A DNA stretch of 64,000 bases from Pseudomonas baltica (GCF_014235765.1 NZ_JACMYH010000001.1:1674001-1738000); one strand, 5' to 3'. Shown: positions 29,380 to 38,981, counted from the stretch's first letter. Translations and numbers: made by a program. The notes: generated by a model from the sequence alone, not told the origin.

Positions 29380-30015
29380 ATGCCGTTGTCGAACATTCGC
29401 ATCATCCACCAGGACGCCGCCGTGCTGGTCATCGACAAGCCGACCCTGTTGTTGTCGGTGCCCGGGCGCGCCGACGACAACAAGGACTGCCTGATCACCC
29501 GCCTGCAGGAAAACGGCTTCCCCGAGGCGCGCATCGTGCATCGCCTGGACTGGGAAACCAGCGGCATCATTCTGCTGGCGCGCGATGCCGACAGCCACCG
29601 CGAGCTGTCCCGGCAGTTCCACGACCGCGAGACGGAAAAAGCCTATACCGCCCTGGCCTGGGGCCAGCCTGCGCTGGACAGTGGCAGTGTCGACCTGCCG
29701 CTGCGCTACGATCCGCCGACCAAGCCACGGCACGTGGTGGATCACGAGCACGGCAAGCATGCGCTGACCTTCTGGAAGGTGCTGGAGCGCTGCGGCGAGT
29801 GGTGTCGCGTGGAGCTGACGCCGATCACCGGGCGTTCCCACCAATTGCGCGTGCACCTGTTGTCGATCGGTCATCCGCTGCTGGGTGACCGGCTGTATGC
29901 CCACCCCGAGGCGTTGCAGGCACACGAACGGTTGTGCCTGCATGCCAGCATGCTGGCGTTTACCCATCCGGTGACGGGTGAGCGGATGAAATTCGAGTGC
30001 GCCGCACCCTTCTGA
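29380..30015 (+). CDS. RluA-family pseudouridine synthase
   Basis: 211-aa RNA pseudouridine synthase. The catalytic motif is ARIVHRLDWETSGIILLARD (about 50-69; Asp of HRLD is the nucleophile), followed by KAYTALAWG, LTPITGRSHQLRVHLLSIGH and PLLGDRLYA. There is no S4 RNA-binding domain and the length resembles RluA (23S/tRNA modification). The ATG at 29380 was preferred to an 18-codon upstream extension. It follows minE on the same strand, as in other Pseudomonas. Confidence 0.92.
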   Translation: MPLSNIRIIHQDAAVLVIDKPTLLLSVPGRADDNKDCLITRLQENGFPEARIVHRLDWETSGIILLARDADSHRELSRQFHDRETEKAYTALAWGQPALDSGSVDLPLRYDPPTKPRHVVDHEHGKHALTFWKVLERCGEWCRVELTPITGRSHQLRVHLLSIGHPLLGDRLYAHPEALQAHERLCLHASMLAFTHPVTGERMKFECAAPF

Positions 30016-30027
30016 ACAGCGGTGAGG

Positions 30028-30080
30028 CTTTCGCGGGCGATGACCGCTGCTACCGGTATGCCAGGTCCTGTGTGGGAGCA
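30028..30080. repeat. Degenerate REP-like sequence
   Basis: TTTCGCGGGCGATGACCGCT followed by GCTACC resembles one half of the REP type seen at 33719-33743 (TCGCGGCCGATGGCCGCTCC), and a TGTGTGGGAGC segment follows. It lies between rluA-like and apeB genes. The match is partial, so only moderate support. Confidence 0.35.
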
Positions 30081-30138
30081 GCAGCCACACGGGTGGGCAA
30101 TCGGGTAAACTCGGTGGCATTGCTGTCTGGAGTTTTCT

Positions 30139-31428
30139 ATGCGTGAAGCTTTGAACCAAGGCCTGATCGATTTTCTCAAGGCCTCCCCTACCCCATTCCA
30201 CGCCACTGCGACGCTGGCTCGCCGCCTCGAGGCAGCCGGTTACCAGCGGCTGGACGAGCGCGAAAGCTGGAACACGGTGCCCGGTGGGCGCTACTACGTA
30301 ACGCGCAACGATTCCTCGATCATTGCCGTCAGGCTGGGCAAGCATTCGCCGCTGCTGAGCGGCTTGCGCCTGGTTGGCGCTCACACCGACAGCCCCTGTC
30401 TGCGGGTGAAGCCGCAACCCGAGTTGCAGCGCCAGGGCTTCTTCCAGCTGGGCGTCGAAGTCTATGGCGGTGCGTTGCTGGCGCCCTGGTTCGACCGCGA
30501 TCTGTCGCTGGCCGGCCGGGTCACCTTTCGCCGTGACGGCAAGGTCGAAAGCCAGCTGATCGATTTCCGCCTGCCGATTGCCGTGGTGCCCAACCTGGCC
30601 ATTCATCTGAACCGCGAGGCCAACCTGGGCTGGGCGATCAACGCACAGAACGAACTGCCACCCGTGCTGGCTCAGGTGGCCGGCGACGAGCGGGTCGATT
30701 TCCGCGCGCTGCTGACCGAGCAATTGGCACGCGAACACGGGCTGAACGCCGACGTGGTGCTCGATTACGAACTCAGTTTCTACGACACGCAAAGCGCCGC
30801 GGTGATCGGCCTGCACGGTGATTTCATCGCCGGCGCGCGGCTCGACAACCTGCTGTCCTGTTATGCAGGCCTGCAGGCCCTGCTCGATGTCCAGGGCGAT
30901 GAAAGCTGCGTGCTGGTATGCACCGACCACGAAGAAATTGGCTCCAGCTCTGCCTGCGGCGCCGACGGGCCGATGCTCGAACAAGTCCTGCAGCGCCTGT
31001 TGCCCGAGGGCGACGAGTATGTGCGCAGCATCCAGCGCTCGCTGCTGGTATCGGCCGACAATGCCCATGGTGTACACCCCAACTATGCCGACAAGCACGA
31101 CGCCAACCACGGGCCCAAGCTCAATGCCGGGCCGGTGATCAAGGTCAACAGCAACCAGCGCTACGCCACCAACAGCGAGACGGCGGGGTTCTTCCGCCAC
31201 CTGTGCATGGCGGTGGAAGTGCCGGTGCAGAGTTTCGTGGTACGCAGCGACATGGGTTGCGGCTCGACCATCGGTCCGATCACCGCCAGCCACCTGGGGG
31301 TCAGGACCGTCGACATCGGCCTGCCGACGTTTGCCATGCATTCGATTCGCGAGCTTGCCGGCAGCCATGACCTGGCGCATCTGGTCAAGGTGCTCGGGGC
31401 GTTCTACGCCAGCAACGAGCTGCCCTAG
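30139..31428 (+). CDS. apeB: M18-family aspartyl aminopeptidase
   Basis: Probable zinc metalloaminopeptidase removing N-terminal acidic residues from peptides; cytosolic. The 429-aa product begins [20 protein letters not shown]. Metal ligands and family blocks: [14 protein letters not shown] (His and first Asp), [14 protein letters not shown] (bridging Asp), [11 protein letters not shown] (Glu-Glu), [12 protein letters not shown] and, near the C-terminus, [14 protein letters not shown] and the last metal-binding His in [13 protein letters not shown] 30139 has GGAG upstream. The min-rluA-apeB order is conserved in pseudomonads. Confidence 0.95.
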   Translation: MREALNQGLIDFLKASPTPFHATATLARRLEAAGYQRLDERESWNTVPGGRYYVTRNDSSIIAVRLGKHSPLLSGLRLVGAHTDSPCLRVKPQPELQRQGFFQLGVEVYGGALLAPWFDRDLSLAGRVTFRRDGKVESQLIDFRLPIAVVPNLAIHLNREANLGWAINAQNELPPVLAQVAGDERVDFRALLTEQLAREHGLNADVVLDYELSFYDTQSAAVIGLHGDFIAGARLDNLLSCYAGLQALLDVQGDESCVLVCTDHEEIGSSSACGADGPMLEQVLQRLLPEGDEYVRSIQRSLLVSADNAHGVHPNYADKHDANHGPKLNAGPVIKVNSNQRYATNSETAGFFRHLCMAVEVPVQSFVVRSDMGCGSTIGPITASHLGVRTVDIGLPTFAMHSIRELAGSHDLAHLVKVLGAFYASNELP

Positions 31429-31530
31429 CTGCGCGCACGCGGGGGACGCTCACGGTTCCATTCTTCGTGGCCGGCCCTCGGCGGGCCCAGGGCGGACCAC
31501 GCAAACACCGATCTACAGGTGATTCCACTG

Positions 31531-33669
31531 ATGGCCCTTTTCCTGCGCCTGGCGCTTGCAGTCCTGTTGCTACTGCCGATCACCGCCCAAGCCGTTGCTT
31601 TGCCTGGGTTGCTGGGGGGGAGTTCGGAAAAACCCGCCGAGCAACCAGCCCAACCCTTGGGTCAGTCCCTGGATCAGGTGATCCAGACCCTGGAAAACGA
31701 CCAGCAACGCACCAAACTCTTGAGCGACCTGAAAAAACTGCGGGACAGCACCCGGCAAGCCCAACCTGCGGCCGAGCAGGGCGTGTTGGGCATGATCGGC
31801 AGTGCCCTGGCGCACGTCGACCAGCAGTTTTCCGGCGATAACAGTCCGTTCCAGCGCTGGGGCGCGGAAGTCGCCCTGGCCCATGAAGAGCTAGAGGCGC
31901 TGGCCCTGCCGATGGCCGAATGGCCGCCGATCATCGGCGCATTTCTGTTGATCATTCTGGTGTGGAGCCTGCTTGCCTACAGTTTGATCTGGATCGGGCA
32001 TCGCGTGCGTGTGCGCTTTGGCCTGTCGGAAGAGTTGCCGCAGCATCCGCGTACCCTCGACCTGCTGCGCTTTGCCTTGCGCAAGCTCGGGCCCTGGCTG
32101 GTGGCGCTGGTCATTACCGTTTATGTGGGCTACGCCCTGCCCTCTTCATTGGGCAAGAGCCTGGCGATGGTGATGGCCTACGCGCTGGTGGTCGGCACAC
32201 TGTTTTCCGCGATTTGCGTGATCGCGTTTTCCCTGCTCGACGGACCGCATCGACACCGCGCGCTGAACATCCTGCGTCACCGTGCGTTTCGCCCCCTGTG
32301 GTTGATCGGCAGTTTCGCCGCCTTCGGCGAGGCGTTGAGCGACCCACGGATGGTCGCTGCGCTCGGCCAGCACCTGGCACACAGCGCGGCGACCCTGGCC
32401 AATGTACTGGCGGCCCTGTCGACCGGGCTGTTCATCCTGCGCTTTCGCCGGCCCATCGCCCACCTGATCCGCAACCAGCCGCTGCCGCGACGCCTGACCC
32501 GGCGAGCCTTGAGCGACACCATCGAGATCCTCGGCAGTTTCTGGTACCTGCCGGCGCTGGTGCTGGTCGGCATCTCGCTGTTCGCCACGTTCTTCTCGGC
32601 CGGCGACACCAGCACGGCCCTGCGCCAGTCGCTGATGTGTGCGGTGCTGTTGATCCTGTGCATGGTCATCAATGGCCTGATCCGGCGTCACGCCTTGCGC
32701 CCGCCCAAGGGCCCGCGGCGTCATGCCTTGTATTCAGAGCGCTTGAATCACTTTGCCTACACCTTGATGCACCTGCTGATCTGGGTGGTTTTCGTCGATC
32801 TGGGCCTGCGCGTGTGGGGCATGTCGCTGATCGGCTTCACCGAAGGCGATGGCCACGAGATCTCGGTGCGCCTGGCCAGCCTGGTGGGCACGCTGATCTT
32901 CGCCTGGCTGGTGTGGATCCTGGCTGACACAGGCATCCACCATGCCCTCACGCGCTCGCGCAAGGGCATGGCGAATGCGCGCGCGCAGACCATGATGCCG
33001 CTGATTCGCAACGTGCTGTTCGTGACCATTTTCATCATTGCGGCGATCATTGCCCTGGCCAACATGGGCATGAACGTCACGCCACTGCTGGCGGGTGCGG
33101 GTGTGATCGGCCTGGCCATCGGTTTTGGCGCGCAGTCGCTGGTGGCGGATCTGATCACCGGGCTGTTCATTATCATCGAGGATTCCCTGGCCATCGATGA
33201 CTACGTGGATGTAGGTGGGCACCTGGGCACTGTGGAAGGCCTGACCATCCGTACCGTGCGCCTGCGCGACATCGACGGCATCGTGCACACCATTCCGTTC
33301 AGCGAAATCAAGAGCATCAAGAACTACTCGCGGGAATTCGGCTATGCCATCTTCCGCGTGGCGGTGCCCTACAGCATGGGCATCGACGACGCCATCAAGA
33401 TGATGCGCGAAGTGGGCCAGAAGATGCGCAGCGATCCGTTGCATCGGCGCGATATCTGGTCGCCGCTGGAGTTTCAGGGCGTGGAGAGCTTCGAGTCGGG
33501 TACGGCGATCCTGCGGGCGCGGTTCAAGACCGGCCCGATCAAGCAGTGGGAGGTGTCGCGGGCCTTCAACCTGGCACTCAAGCGGCAGATGGACGAGGCC
33601 GGGCTGGACCTGGCGACGCCGCGCCTGAGTGTGCAGGTGATCACGGCAGGGGCGGTTGGCGAGAAATAG
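31531..33669 (+). CDS. Large MscS-family mechanosensitive channel
   Basis: 712-aa inner-membrane protein resembling the YbiO/moderate-conductance subgroup. A signal-like N-terminus (LALAVLLLLPITAQAVALPG) is followed by a periplasmic segment to about residue 120, then roughly ten membrane helices. The MscS core is at about 490-590: LANMGMNVTPLLAGAGVIGL, IGFGAQSLVADLITGLFIII and the cytoplasmic beta domain DYVDVGGHLGTVEGLTIRTV. The ATG at 31531 has AGGTGA eight bases upstream and was chosen over the GTG at 31519. It should protect against osmotic downshock; gating and conductance are not inferable. Confidence 0.9.
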   Translation: MALFLRLALAVLLLLPITAQAVALPGLLGGSSEKPAEQPAQPLGQSLDQVIQTLENDQQRTKLLSDLKKLRDSTRQAQPAAEQGVLGMIGSALAHVDQQFSGDNSPFQRWGAEVALAHEELEALALPMAEWPPIIGAFLLIILVWSLLAYSLIWIGHRVRVRFGLSEELPQHPRTLDLLRFALRKLGPWLVALVITVYVGYALPSSLGKSLAMVMAYALVVGTLFSAICVIAFSLLDGPHRHRALNILRHRAFRPLWLIGSFAAFGEALSDPRMVAALGQHLAHSAATLANVLAALSTGLFILRFRRPIAHLIRNQPLPRRLTRRALSDTIEILGSFWYLPALVLVGISLFATFFSAGDTSTALRQSLMCAVLLILCMVINGLIRRHALRPPKGPRRHALYSERLNHFAYTLMHLLIWVVFVDLGLRVWGMSLIGFTEGDGHEISVRLASLVGTLIFAWLVWILADTGIHHALTRSRKGMANARAQTMMPLIRNVLFVTIFIIAAIIALANMGMNVTPLLAGAGVIGLAIGFGAQSLVADLITGLFIIIEDSLAIDDYVDVGGHLGTVEGLTIRTVRLRDIDGIVHTIPFSEIKSIKNYSREFGYAIFRVAVPYSMGIDDAIKMMREVGQKMRSDPLHRRDIWSPLEFQGVESFESGTAILRARFKTGPIKQWEVSRAFNLALKRQMDEAGLDLATPRLSVQVITAGAVGEK

Positions 33670-33680
33670 CGGGGCGCCCT

Positions 33681-33781
33681 TCGCGGCCACTGACCGCTCC
33701 TACAGGGGGTCTAGGCTTTCGCGGCCGATGGCCGCTCCTACGGCGATCCAGATCTCCCGTAGGAGCGGCCATCGGCCGCGA
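33681..33781. repeat. REP cluster with perfect inverted pair
   Basis: Three copies of one palindromic element. The middle copy (33719-33743, beginning TCGCGGCCGATGGCCGCTCC) and the last (33757-33781, ending GGCCATCGGCCGCGA) are exact 25-base reverse complements separated by 13 bases; the first (from about 33681, TCGCGGCCACTGACCGCTCC) is diverged. The block lies between the converging channel gene and ttcA and probably ends both transcripts. Confidence 0.8.
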
Positions 33782-33797
33782 ACGGGGCGCCGCGGTG

Positions 33798-34622
33798 TTA
33801 CAGGTTCACCACATTGGCGATCCGCACCGGGGCGCTGTCGTCGATGCGCAGGTTGTGAAAGTCGAACAGGTTGCGGTCGGCCAACTGCGATGGCATCACG
33901 TTCTGCAGGCTGCGGAAGATGCTGTCGGTGCGGCCGGGCGTCTTGCGCTCCCAGTCAACCAGCATGTCCTTGACCACCTGGCGCTGCAGGTTTTCCTGGG
34001 AACCGCACAGGTTGCAGGGAATGATCGGGAACTGCTTGAAGTTGGAGTAGGCCTGGATATCCTTCTCGTGGCAGTAAGCCAACGGCCGGATCACCACGTT
34101 GCGCCCGTCGTCGGCAAGCAGCTTGGGCGGCATGGCCTTGAGCGAACCATTGAAGAACATGTTGAGGAAGAACGTCTCGACGATGTCGTCGCGGTGGTGC
34201 CCCAGGGCCATCTTGGTTGCACCGATCTGGTCGGCGAAGTTGTACAGGGTGCCGCGACGCAGGCGCGAGCACAGCGAGCAGGTGGTCTTGCCTTCGGGGA
34301 TCAGCTCCTTGACCACCGAATAGGTGTCCTTCTCGACGATGTGGTACTCCACGCCCAGTTGTTCCAGGTAGGCCGGCAGCACCTGCTCGGGGAAGCCCGG
34401 CTGCTTCTGGTCCATGTTCACGGCGACGATGCTGAAAGCGATGGGCGCCACCTTCTGCAGGTGCAGGAGCACATCGAGCATCGTGTAGCTGTCCTTGCCA
34501 CCCGAAAGACAGACCATGACCTTGTCGCCGTCTTCGATCATGTTGTAGTCGGCGACGGCTTCACCGGCCAGCCGGCGAAGGCGTTTCTGCAATTTGTTCT
34601 GGTTGACCGAAAGAGTGCCCAT
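33798..34622 (-). CDS. ttcA: tRNA 2-thiocytidine biosynthesis protein TtcA
   Basis: Iron-sulfur enzyme adding sulfur to cytidine 32 of certain tRNAs. The 274-aa product begins [20 protein letters not shown]. The PP-loop is [19 protein letters not shown] (about 35-53); the two CxxC pairs that bind the cluster are CSLC ([12 protein letters not shown]) and CNLC ([14 protein letters not shown]). [17 protein letters not shown] is another signature. The ATG at 34622 was preferred over a 49-codon extension. It is divergent from sprT, with a 164-base gap. Confidence 0.96.
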   Translation of the reverse strand: MGTLSVNQNKLQKRLRRLAGEAVADYNMIEDGDKVMVCLSGGKDSYTMLDVLLHLQKVAPIAFSIVAVNMDQKQPGFPEQVLPAYLEQLGVEYHIVEKDTYSVVKELIPEGKTTCSLCSRLRRGTLYNFADQIGATKMALGHHRDDIVETFFLNMFFNGSLKAMPPKLLADDGRNVVIRPLAYCHEKDIQAYSNFKQFPIIPCNLCGSQENLQRQVVKDMLVDWERKTPGRTDSIFRSLQNVMPSQLADRNLFDFHNLRIDDSAPVRIANVVNL

Positions 34623-34786
34623 GGCGACAGGATCCGCGAGGTGTGTGACAAAAGCCGGGCATTTTACGCGCTTTGATGTATTGGGTGTAGCGCCGCAGCA
34701 AGCGATACCTGCGCGTGGTACCGACGGGTGGCTCGGCAATGCCTGGACGTTGCGGCATAATCGGCGCATCTGGAGTGTGTCAAAGA

Positions 34787-35281
34787 ATGCCCGAGCAACT
34801 CAATCAACGCGTCGAAGCCTGTTTCTGCCAGGCCGAACTGTTTTTCAAGCGGCCTTTCCGGCGCCCGGTGGTCAGCACCAAGCTGCGCGGGCAGAAAGCC
34901 GGTGTCGCGCACCTGCATGAAAACCTGCTGCGCTTCAATCCACAGCTCTACCGCGAGAACACCGAGGACTTCCTCAGGCAGACCGTGCCCCACGAAGTCG
35001 CGCACCTGGTCGCCCATCAGTTGTTCGGCGACCGCATTGCGCCCCATGGCGAGGAATGGCAACTGATCATGCGCGGTGTCTACGAGCTGACACCCCACCG
35101 TTGCCACAGCTATGCGGTGAAACGTCGCCAGGTTATCCGTTACCTCTACAAATGCCCCTGCGCCGACGGCGACTTCGCCTTTTCCGCCCAGCGCCACGGC
35201 ATGGTTGGCAAAGGCCGCCGCTACCTGTGCCGCCGGTGCCGCCAGACCCTGGTGTTCAGCGGTGAAACGCGCGTGCAATGA
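34787..35281 (+). CDS. sprT: SprT-like zinc metalloprotease-fold protein
   Basis: 164-aa SprT family protein. The HExxH motif is [16 protein letters not shown] (about 64-79), followed by [12 protein letters not shown]. The C-terminal zinc-ribbon part has [12 protein letters not shown] and [12 protein letters not shown], giving a Cys4 site. Bacterial SprT function is not well defined; in eukaryotes the related Spartan cleaves DNA-protein crosslinks. The ATG at 34787 fits the family N-terminus [10 protein letters not shown]. Its stop overlaps the next gene's ATG. Confidence 0.9.
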   Translation: MPEQLNQRVEACFCQAELFFKRPFRRPVVSTKLRGQKAGVAHLHENLLRFNPQLYRENTEDFLRQTVPHEVAHLVAHQLFGDRIAPHGEEWQLIMRGVYELTPHRCHSYAVKRRQVIRYLYKCPCADGDFAFSAQRHGMVGKGRRYLCRRCRQTLVFSGETRVQ

Positions 35282-36030
35282 TCGTCATTCCCTTGCACGA
35301 CGAGGCTGGGCAGAATGCGCACATGAATACAGCCCTCCCCGCTTGCCTGAGCGATCTGCGCCAGCACTGGCCACTGCCTGAATCGGTGCCCGGCGCACGG
35401 TTGTTCAGCAACCGTTTCGAGCACAGCGCGTTCACGACCGAGGATTTCTCGCGGTGCGGCATCGTGGCGCCTGCGTCGATCCAGCGTTCGGTGGCCAAGC
35501 GCCAGGCCGAGTACCTGGCTGGGCGTGTCTGCGCACGCGAGGCACTGCTGGCCCTCACCGGCGAAGCGCAGGTGCCGGTCATCGGCACCGACCGCGCGCC
35601 GATCTGGCCTGAACAGACCGTAGGGTCGATTACCCATGGCAGCGGTCGGGCCGCAGCCGTGGTCGCCAGCCGCGATGACTGCCAGGGACTGGGCCTGGAC
35701 ATCGAGAGCCTGCTGCCGCTGGCGCGCGCCGAACGGCTGCGCGCGGAAATACTGACCCTGGACGAGCAGGCCCGGATGGACCCCAACCAGGTGGCCATGG
35801 TGGTGACCCTGACGTTCTCCCTCAAGGAAAGCCTGTTCAAGGCGCTGTATCCGCTGGTCGGCAAGCGCTTCTATTTCGAACATGCCGAAGTGCTGCATTG
35901 GTCTGCCCAAGGGCAGGCACGCCTGCGCCTGTTGATCGACCTCTCACCGCAGTTCGCCAGCGGATTCGAAATCGACGGGCAGTTCGCCTGGCTCGATGGG
36001 CAGCTGTTGAGCCTGGTGGCGGTCCGTTGA
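35278..36030 (+). CDS. pcpS: 4'-phosphopantetheinyl transferase (PcpS/EntD type)
   Basis: Activates acyl and peptidyl carrier proteins by attaching the coenzyme A arm; in P. aeruginosa the single homologue PcpS serves both primary and secondary metabolism. The 250-aa product shows KRQAEYLAGRVCAREALLAL, VGSITHGSGRAAAVVAS, the metal-binding LGLDIESLLP and FSLKESLFKALYPLVGKRF, then an end LSLVAVR. The first ATG overlaps the sprT stop; a second ATG 15 codons on (35323, MNTALPACLS) is equally plausible and closer to the homologues. The last bases overlap the next gene's likely TTG start. Confidence 0.93.
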   Translation: MIVIPLHDEAGQNAHMNTALPACLSDLRQHWPLPESVPGARLFSNRFEHSAFTTEDFSRCGIVAPASIQRSVAKRQAEYLAGRVCAREALLALTGEAQVPVIGTDRAPIWPEQTVGSITHGSGRAAAVVASRDDCQGLGLDIESLLPLARAERLRAEILTLDEQARMDPNQVAMVVTLTFSLKESLFKALYPLVGKRFYFEHAEVLHWSAQGQARLRLLIDLSPQFASGFEIDGQFAWLDGQLLSLVAVR

Positions 36031-37916
36031 GACCACCCCGACGGCAGCGTGCTCGGCGTGCAGCGGCCTTGCTGGTTGCACTGGCGCTGTGGGCCGGCCT
36101 CACCGGCGCCGCCGATCTCGACAGCCCGCGCCTGCTCGATCAGACGCTGAACAGCCAGGCTGCACGGCAATCCATCGCGCGAATCCTCGCTTCACAGCCG
36201 TCGGTGAGTACGCCCTATCGAGGTGCCCGGGACTTTCTCCAGGCACAAGGGCTGGGCAACCATGCGACAACCACTTGGGACGAACTGGACACGCTGCCTG
36301 CACGCGGCCACAGCCTGATGCTGCTGCACCGGCAAACGCCGCTGTCGGCCCAGCAAGTCGACCGTCTGCTGGGCTGGGTGCAGCGTGGCGGACGCCTGCT
36401 GGCGGTCGCCGACGCCTTGTGGGACGAGGCCCGCGCCAGCAGTGGGGATGCTTTGCTCGATCGCCTGCAGATTCGCGTGCAGTCGAGCTCGCAGTTGCCG
36501 CAACTGCCGCCTGCGGCGGGCGACGACTACCCTTCGCTGACCAAGCTCTATCTGGAAGACGAATCGGCGCCGGCCTACATGGGTTTCGACACGCAACGCC
36601 ATCTGGATGACCCGACCGGCAAGGTCCAGTCCTGGGCCAACAGCAACGGCGCCACGCATCTGATGCAGATGGCCTACGGCGAGGGCCTCATCACCCTGGT
36701 CAGCGATGCCCGTTTGTGGACCGACGAGCAGATCCAGCGCTACGACAATGCCTGGCTGCTGTGGTACCTGAATCAGGGCAGCGAAGTGACCTGGGTGTTC
36801 GAGCCGGTGCCTGAGCCGCCTGGGCGATACGCGTTGTGGGTGTTTGCCGCGCTGCTTCTGGCAGCCGTGCCGGGCCTGTGGTGGATGAGGACGCGACAGC
36901 GGCCACAGCGTGCGCCGAACCTGCTGGACCGAGGTCAGTTGCAGGGCATTCGTGAGCAAGGACGTCGATCCCTGCGCGAGCTGGGGCCGGGAGAAGTGTT
37001 GGCCGCCCTGCAGAAAGACCTGCTGCAGCGTGCCTGCCTGCACCATCCGGGCTTCGACGCGCTTGCAGTGGCCGAGCAGTGGCAGGTGCTGGCCCAACTC
37101 TCGCAGCAATCGACCCGCAGCATCGGTGCCGCACTGATGCCCGTGCGCGGTCGGCGGATGCCCGCTCGAGTGTTCACCCGCACCGTGGCGCAATTGCAAC
37201 GCTTGCGGGACAGCCTGGGGCCGATGTCGGCCGCTGCGCGGACCGGCCACCCCGTCGCTGCTGCAGTGGGGACGGTCGGGCCGTCCGCCATGCCGGCCGA
37301 GCGGGCGGTGATGATCCTGCTCGAGTGTGGCGCGTGGTCCAGTCACCCAGGTGCCCACTCAAGCGACCTGAAACACGCCGTACACGCTTGCCTGCAACTG
37401 GCTGAAACGGTACTGGCTGACGGATTCGCCGTCGGCCTGCACGTGTCTTCCAGCACGTCGCCCGTACACTTGAAACCGCAACCCGGCGCCGAACAGTTGC
37501 AGCGCCTGGTTGAAGCGCTCGCGCAGCTCGAGCCCTGCCAGATAAACGGCGATCCCGCCACGGTCCTGGATGCCCTGCACCGCGACGAACACGACTACGC
37601 ATTGCTGGTGATGGTGACCGGCTTTCATGCCGGCATCGAATCGACCTGGCCCCTGGCGTTGAGCAGGGCCGCGCAGCGCTGGCCGGTATTGCTGGCCAGC
37701 CTGCGCGACGAAGCACTCGAGCGCCTGCGTCAACAGCCGGTCCGAACCCGCCGCGAAGCACTGCTCTACTGCGGAGTGATGCAGCGCCTGCTGCTGCGCC
37801 AGCGCCTGCATGATCGGCTGGCCGCAGGCGGCGTGAATGTCGTGGACGCATGGCCTGGCGAGATCGCCGCAGAATCGCTGATGCGCTATCGAAGCCTGCG
37901 GCAGCCGCGTACCTGA
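36027..37916 (+). CDS. Chimeric DUF4350 / DUF58 C-terminal protein
   Basis: 629 aa from the proposed TTG start at 36027, which overlaps the preceding stop (TTGA). Residues 1-404 look like a complete DUF4350 protein: N-terminal helix (AAALLVALALWAGLTGA), a periplasmic part with GGRLLAVADALWDEARASSG, KLYLEDESAPAYMGFDTQRH and YDNAWLLWYLNQGS, a second helix (ALWVFAALLLAAVPGLWWM), and a cytoplasmic tail ending VFTRTVAQLQRLRDSLG. Residues from about 424 resemble the C-terminal half of a DUF58 (von Willebrand A-like) protein: AERAVMILLECGAW, PVLLASLRDEALERLRQQPV, AWPGEIAAESLMRYRSL. DUF4350, MoxR ATPase and DUF58 genes are usually adjacent, so this reads as a deletion fusion. The DxSxS metal site is not conserved (LECGAWSS). 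Start codon uncertain. Confidence 0.75.
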   Translation: MRPPRRQRARRAAALLVALALWAGLTGAADLDSPRLLDQTLNSQAARQSIARILASQPSVSTPYRGARDFLQAQGLGNHATTTWDELDTLPARGHSLMLLHRQTPLSAQQVDRLLGWVQRGGRLLAVADALWDEARASSGDALLDRLQIRVQSSSQLPQLPPAAGDDYPSLTKLYLEDESAPAYMGFDTQRHLDDPTGKVQSWANSNGATHLMQMAYGEGLITLVSDARLWTDEQIQRYDNAWLLWYLNQGSEVTWVFEPVPEPPGRYALWVFAALLLAAVPGLWWMRTRQRPQRAPNLLDRGQLQGIREQGRRSLRELGPGEVLAALQKDLLQRACLHHPGFDALAVAEQWQVLAQLSQQSTRSIGAALMPVRGRRMPARVFTRTVAQLQRLRDSLGPMSAAARTGHPVAAAVGTVGPSAMPAERAVMILLECGAWSSHPGAHSSDLKHAVHACLQLAETVLADGFAVGLHVSSSTSPVHLKPQPGAEQLQRLVEALAQLEPCQINGDPATVLDALHRDEHDYALLVMVTGFHAGIESTWPLALSRAAQRWPVLLASLRDEALERLRQQPVRTRREALLYCGVMQRLLLRQRLHDRLAAGGVNVVDAWPGEIAAESLMRYRSLRQPRT

Positions 37917-37931
37917 ACCCTGGATGACCCG

Positions 37932-38336
37932 TCAGGCCGACGTGCCATGGGGATGGAACGTGAAATACTGACGCAGCGCGTCGACCAGCTTGAGGAACTC
38001 GGTGGGCACCTGGCCCTGCAACTCGAAGCCCGAATCGTAGTGCCCCGGCGTGGCGTCTTCATGGCACCACAGGCACTGCGCCGAAAGGTCGATGAGCTTG
38101 GGCTCGCCTTCGACCGAAGGGATTTTCACCTGCAGTTCGAACACCGGCCCGACCAGCAACGGCAGCTCGCTGATCAGCATCAGCCCGACATCCGACACGT
38201 TGCCCATGTAGCCCATGGCACGACCGGTGTGACGGTTGTAGACCTTGAGGTAGTACGGCAGTTGATGCCGCTCGATCCGACGCTCGGTGTACATGATGGG
38301 CCTGCTGTAGATATCCGGCATATGTGTCGTGTTCAT
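37932..38336 (-). CDS. PilZ domain c-di-GMP-binding protein
   Basis: 134-aa single PilZ domain protein. The arginine motif is in ERRIERHQLPYYLKV (about 18-32) and the second motif appears as GNVSDVGLMLISE, close to the D/NxSxxG consensus with Asp-Val-Gly. This pattern is expected to bind cyclic di-GMP, though the N-terminal region is short and the target unknown. The gene converges on the DUF4350/DUF58 gene with a 15-base gap and lies 80 bases downstream of the lipoprotein gene on the same strand. Confidence 0.85.
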   Translation of the reverse strand: MNTTHMPDIYSRPIMYTERRIERHQLPYYLKVYNRHTGRAMGYMGNVSDVGLMLISELPLLVGPVFELQVKIPSVEGEPKLIDLSAQCLWCHEDATPGHYDSGFELQGQVPTEFLKLVDALRQYFTFHPHGTSA

Positions 38337-38416
38337 CCTCTGTCGTTTCGTAGCTCCACTCGTTCAGCGTAGCCCAGGCCTTGTTCAAGGCTGTTTCAGA
38401 GTACAGGAAATTTACC

Positions 38417-38791
38417 TCAGAATGCCGCCGGCCGCGGCTGCGCGGGCACACCCGGACGCACGTGGCCCAGTTGATCGAGTGTCTGCAGGCGCGCCTGGGC
38501 GCGGTAGGCGTACTCGCTGGAGGGATAGCGGTTGATGATGTACTGGTAGGTCTGGGCGGCGTCGACGTACAACTTCTGGCGCTCCAGGCACTGGCCACGC
38601 AGCATCGAGACCTCCGGTTGCACATAGGGCCGCGACCGGCTCTTGCGGTCGACCTGGGACAGTTCCAGCACGACTTTCTCGCAGTTGCCGTCGTCGTAGG
38701 CGCGATAGGCGCTGTTCAAGTGCTGGTCCATCGACCAGCGGGTGCAGCCTGACACGGCGATGGCCAGGGCAATCAATACAAGCGCGCGCAT
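38417..38791 (-). CDS. Small TPR-like lipoprotein
   Basis: 124-aa predicted lipoprotein. The signal peptide MRALVLIALAIAVSGCTRWS contains a lipobox (AVSGC, Cys about 16). The mature part has helical repeat character: AYRAYDDGNCEKVVLELSQV, MLRGQCLERQKLYVDAAQTY and SEYAYRAQARLQTLDQLG, similar to tetratricopeptide units. There is no enzymatic motif. The start at 38791 was set by the signal sequence; a longer frame was rejected. It is divergent from pykA, 190 bases apart. Confidence 0.85.
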   Translation of the reverse strand: MRALVLIALAIAVSGCTRWSMDQHLNSAYRAYDDGNCEKVVLELSQVDRKSRSRPYVQPEVSMLRGQCLERQKLYVDAAQTYQYIINRYPSSEYAYRAQARLQTLDQLGHVRPGVPAQPRPAAF

Positions 38792-38981
38792 GGGATTCTC
38801 CTGCCGCAGGGGGGTATCAGGGTTTATCGACCCATTGCCGGGAATCTTCAATACCCAGGCATTGGATGCCGGTGCGTGCAAATCCTCCCGGCCAATTCCT
38901 GGACATGTTGTGCAGAGGAACGATGACTACAGCGCAATTGAGGAGTAGCCTTTGGCAGCGCTTCAATAAAGGAGTCAGTGC

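Noticed and set aside
29101..31380. A 759-codon minus-strand open frame across minE, rluA-like and apeB
   Set aside because: Antisense shadow of three recognised genes; composition is His/Gln/Arg-rich with no family signature.
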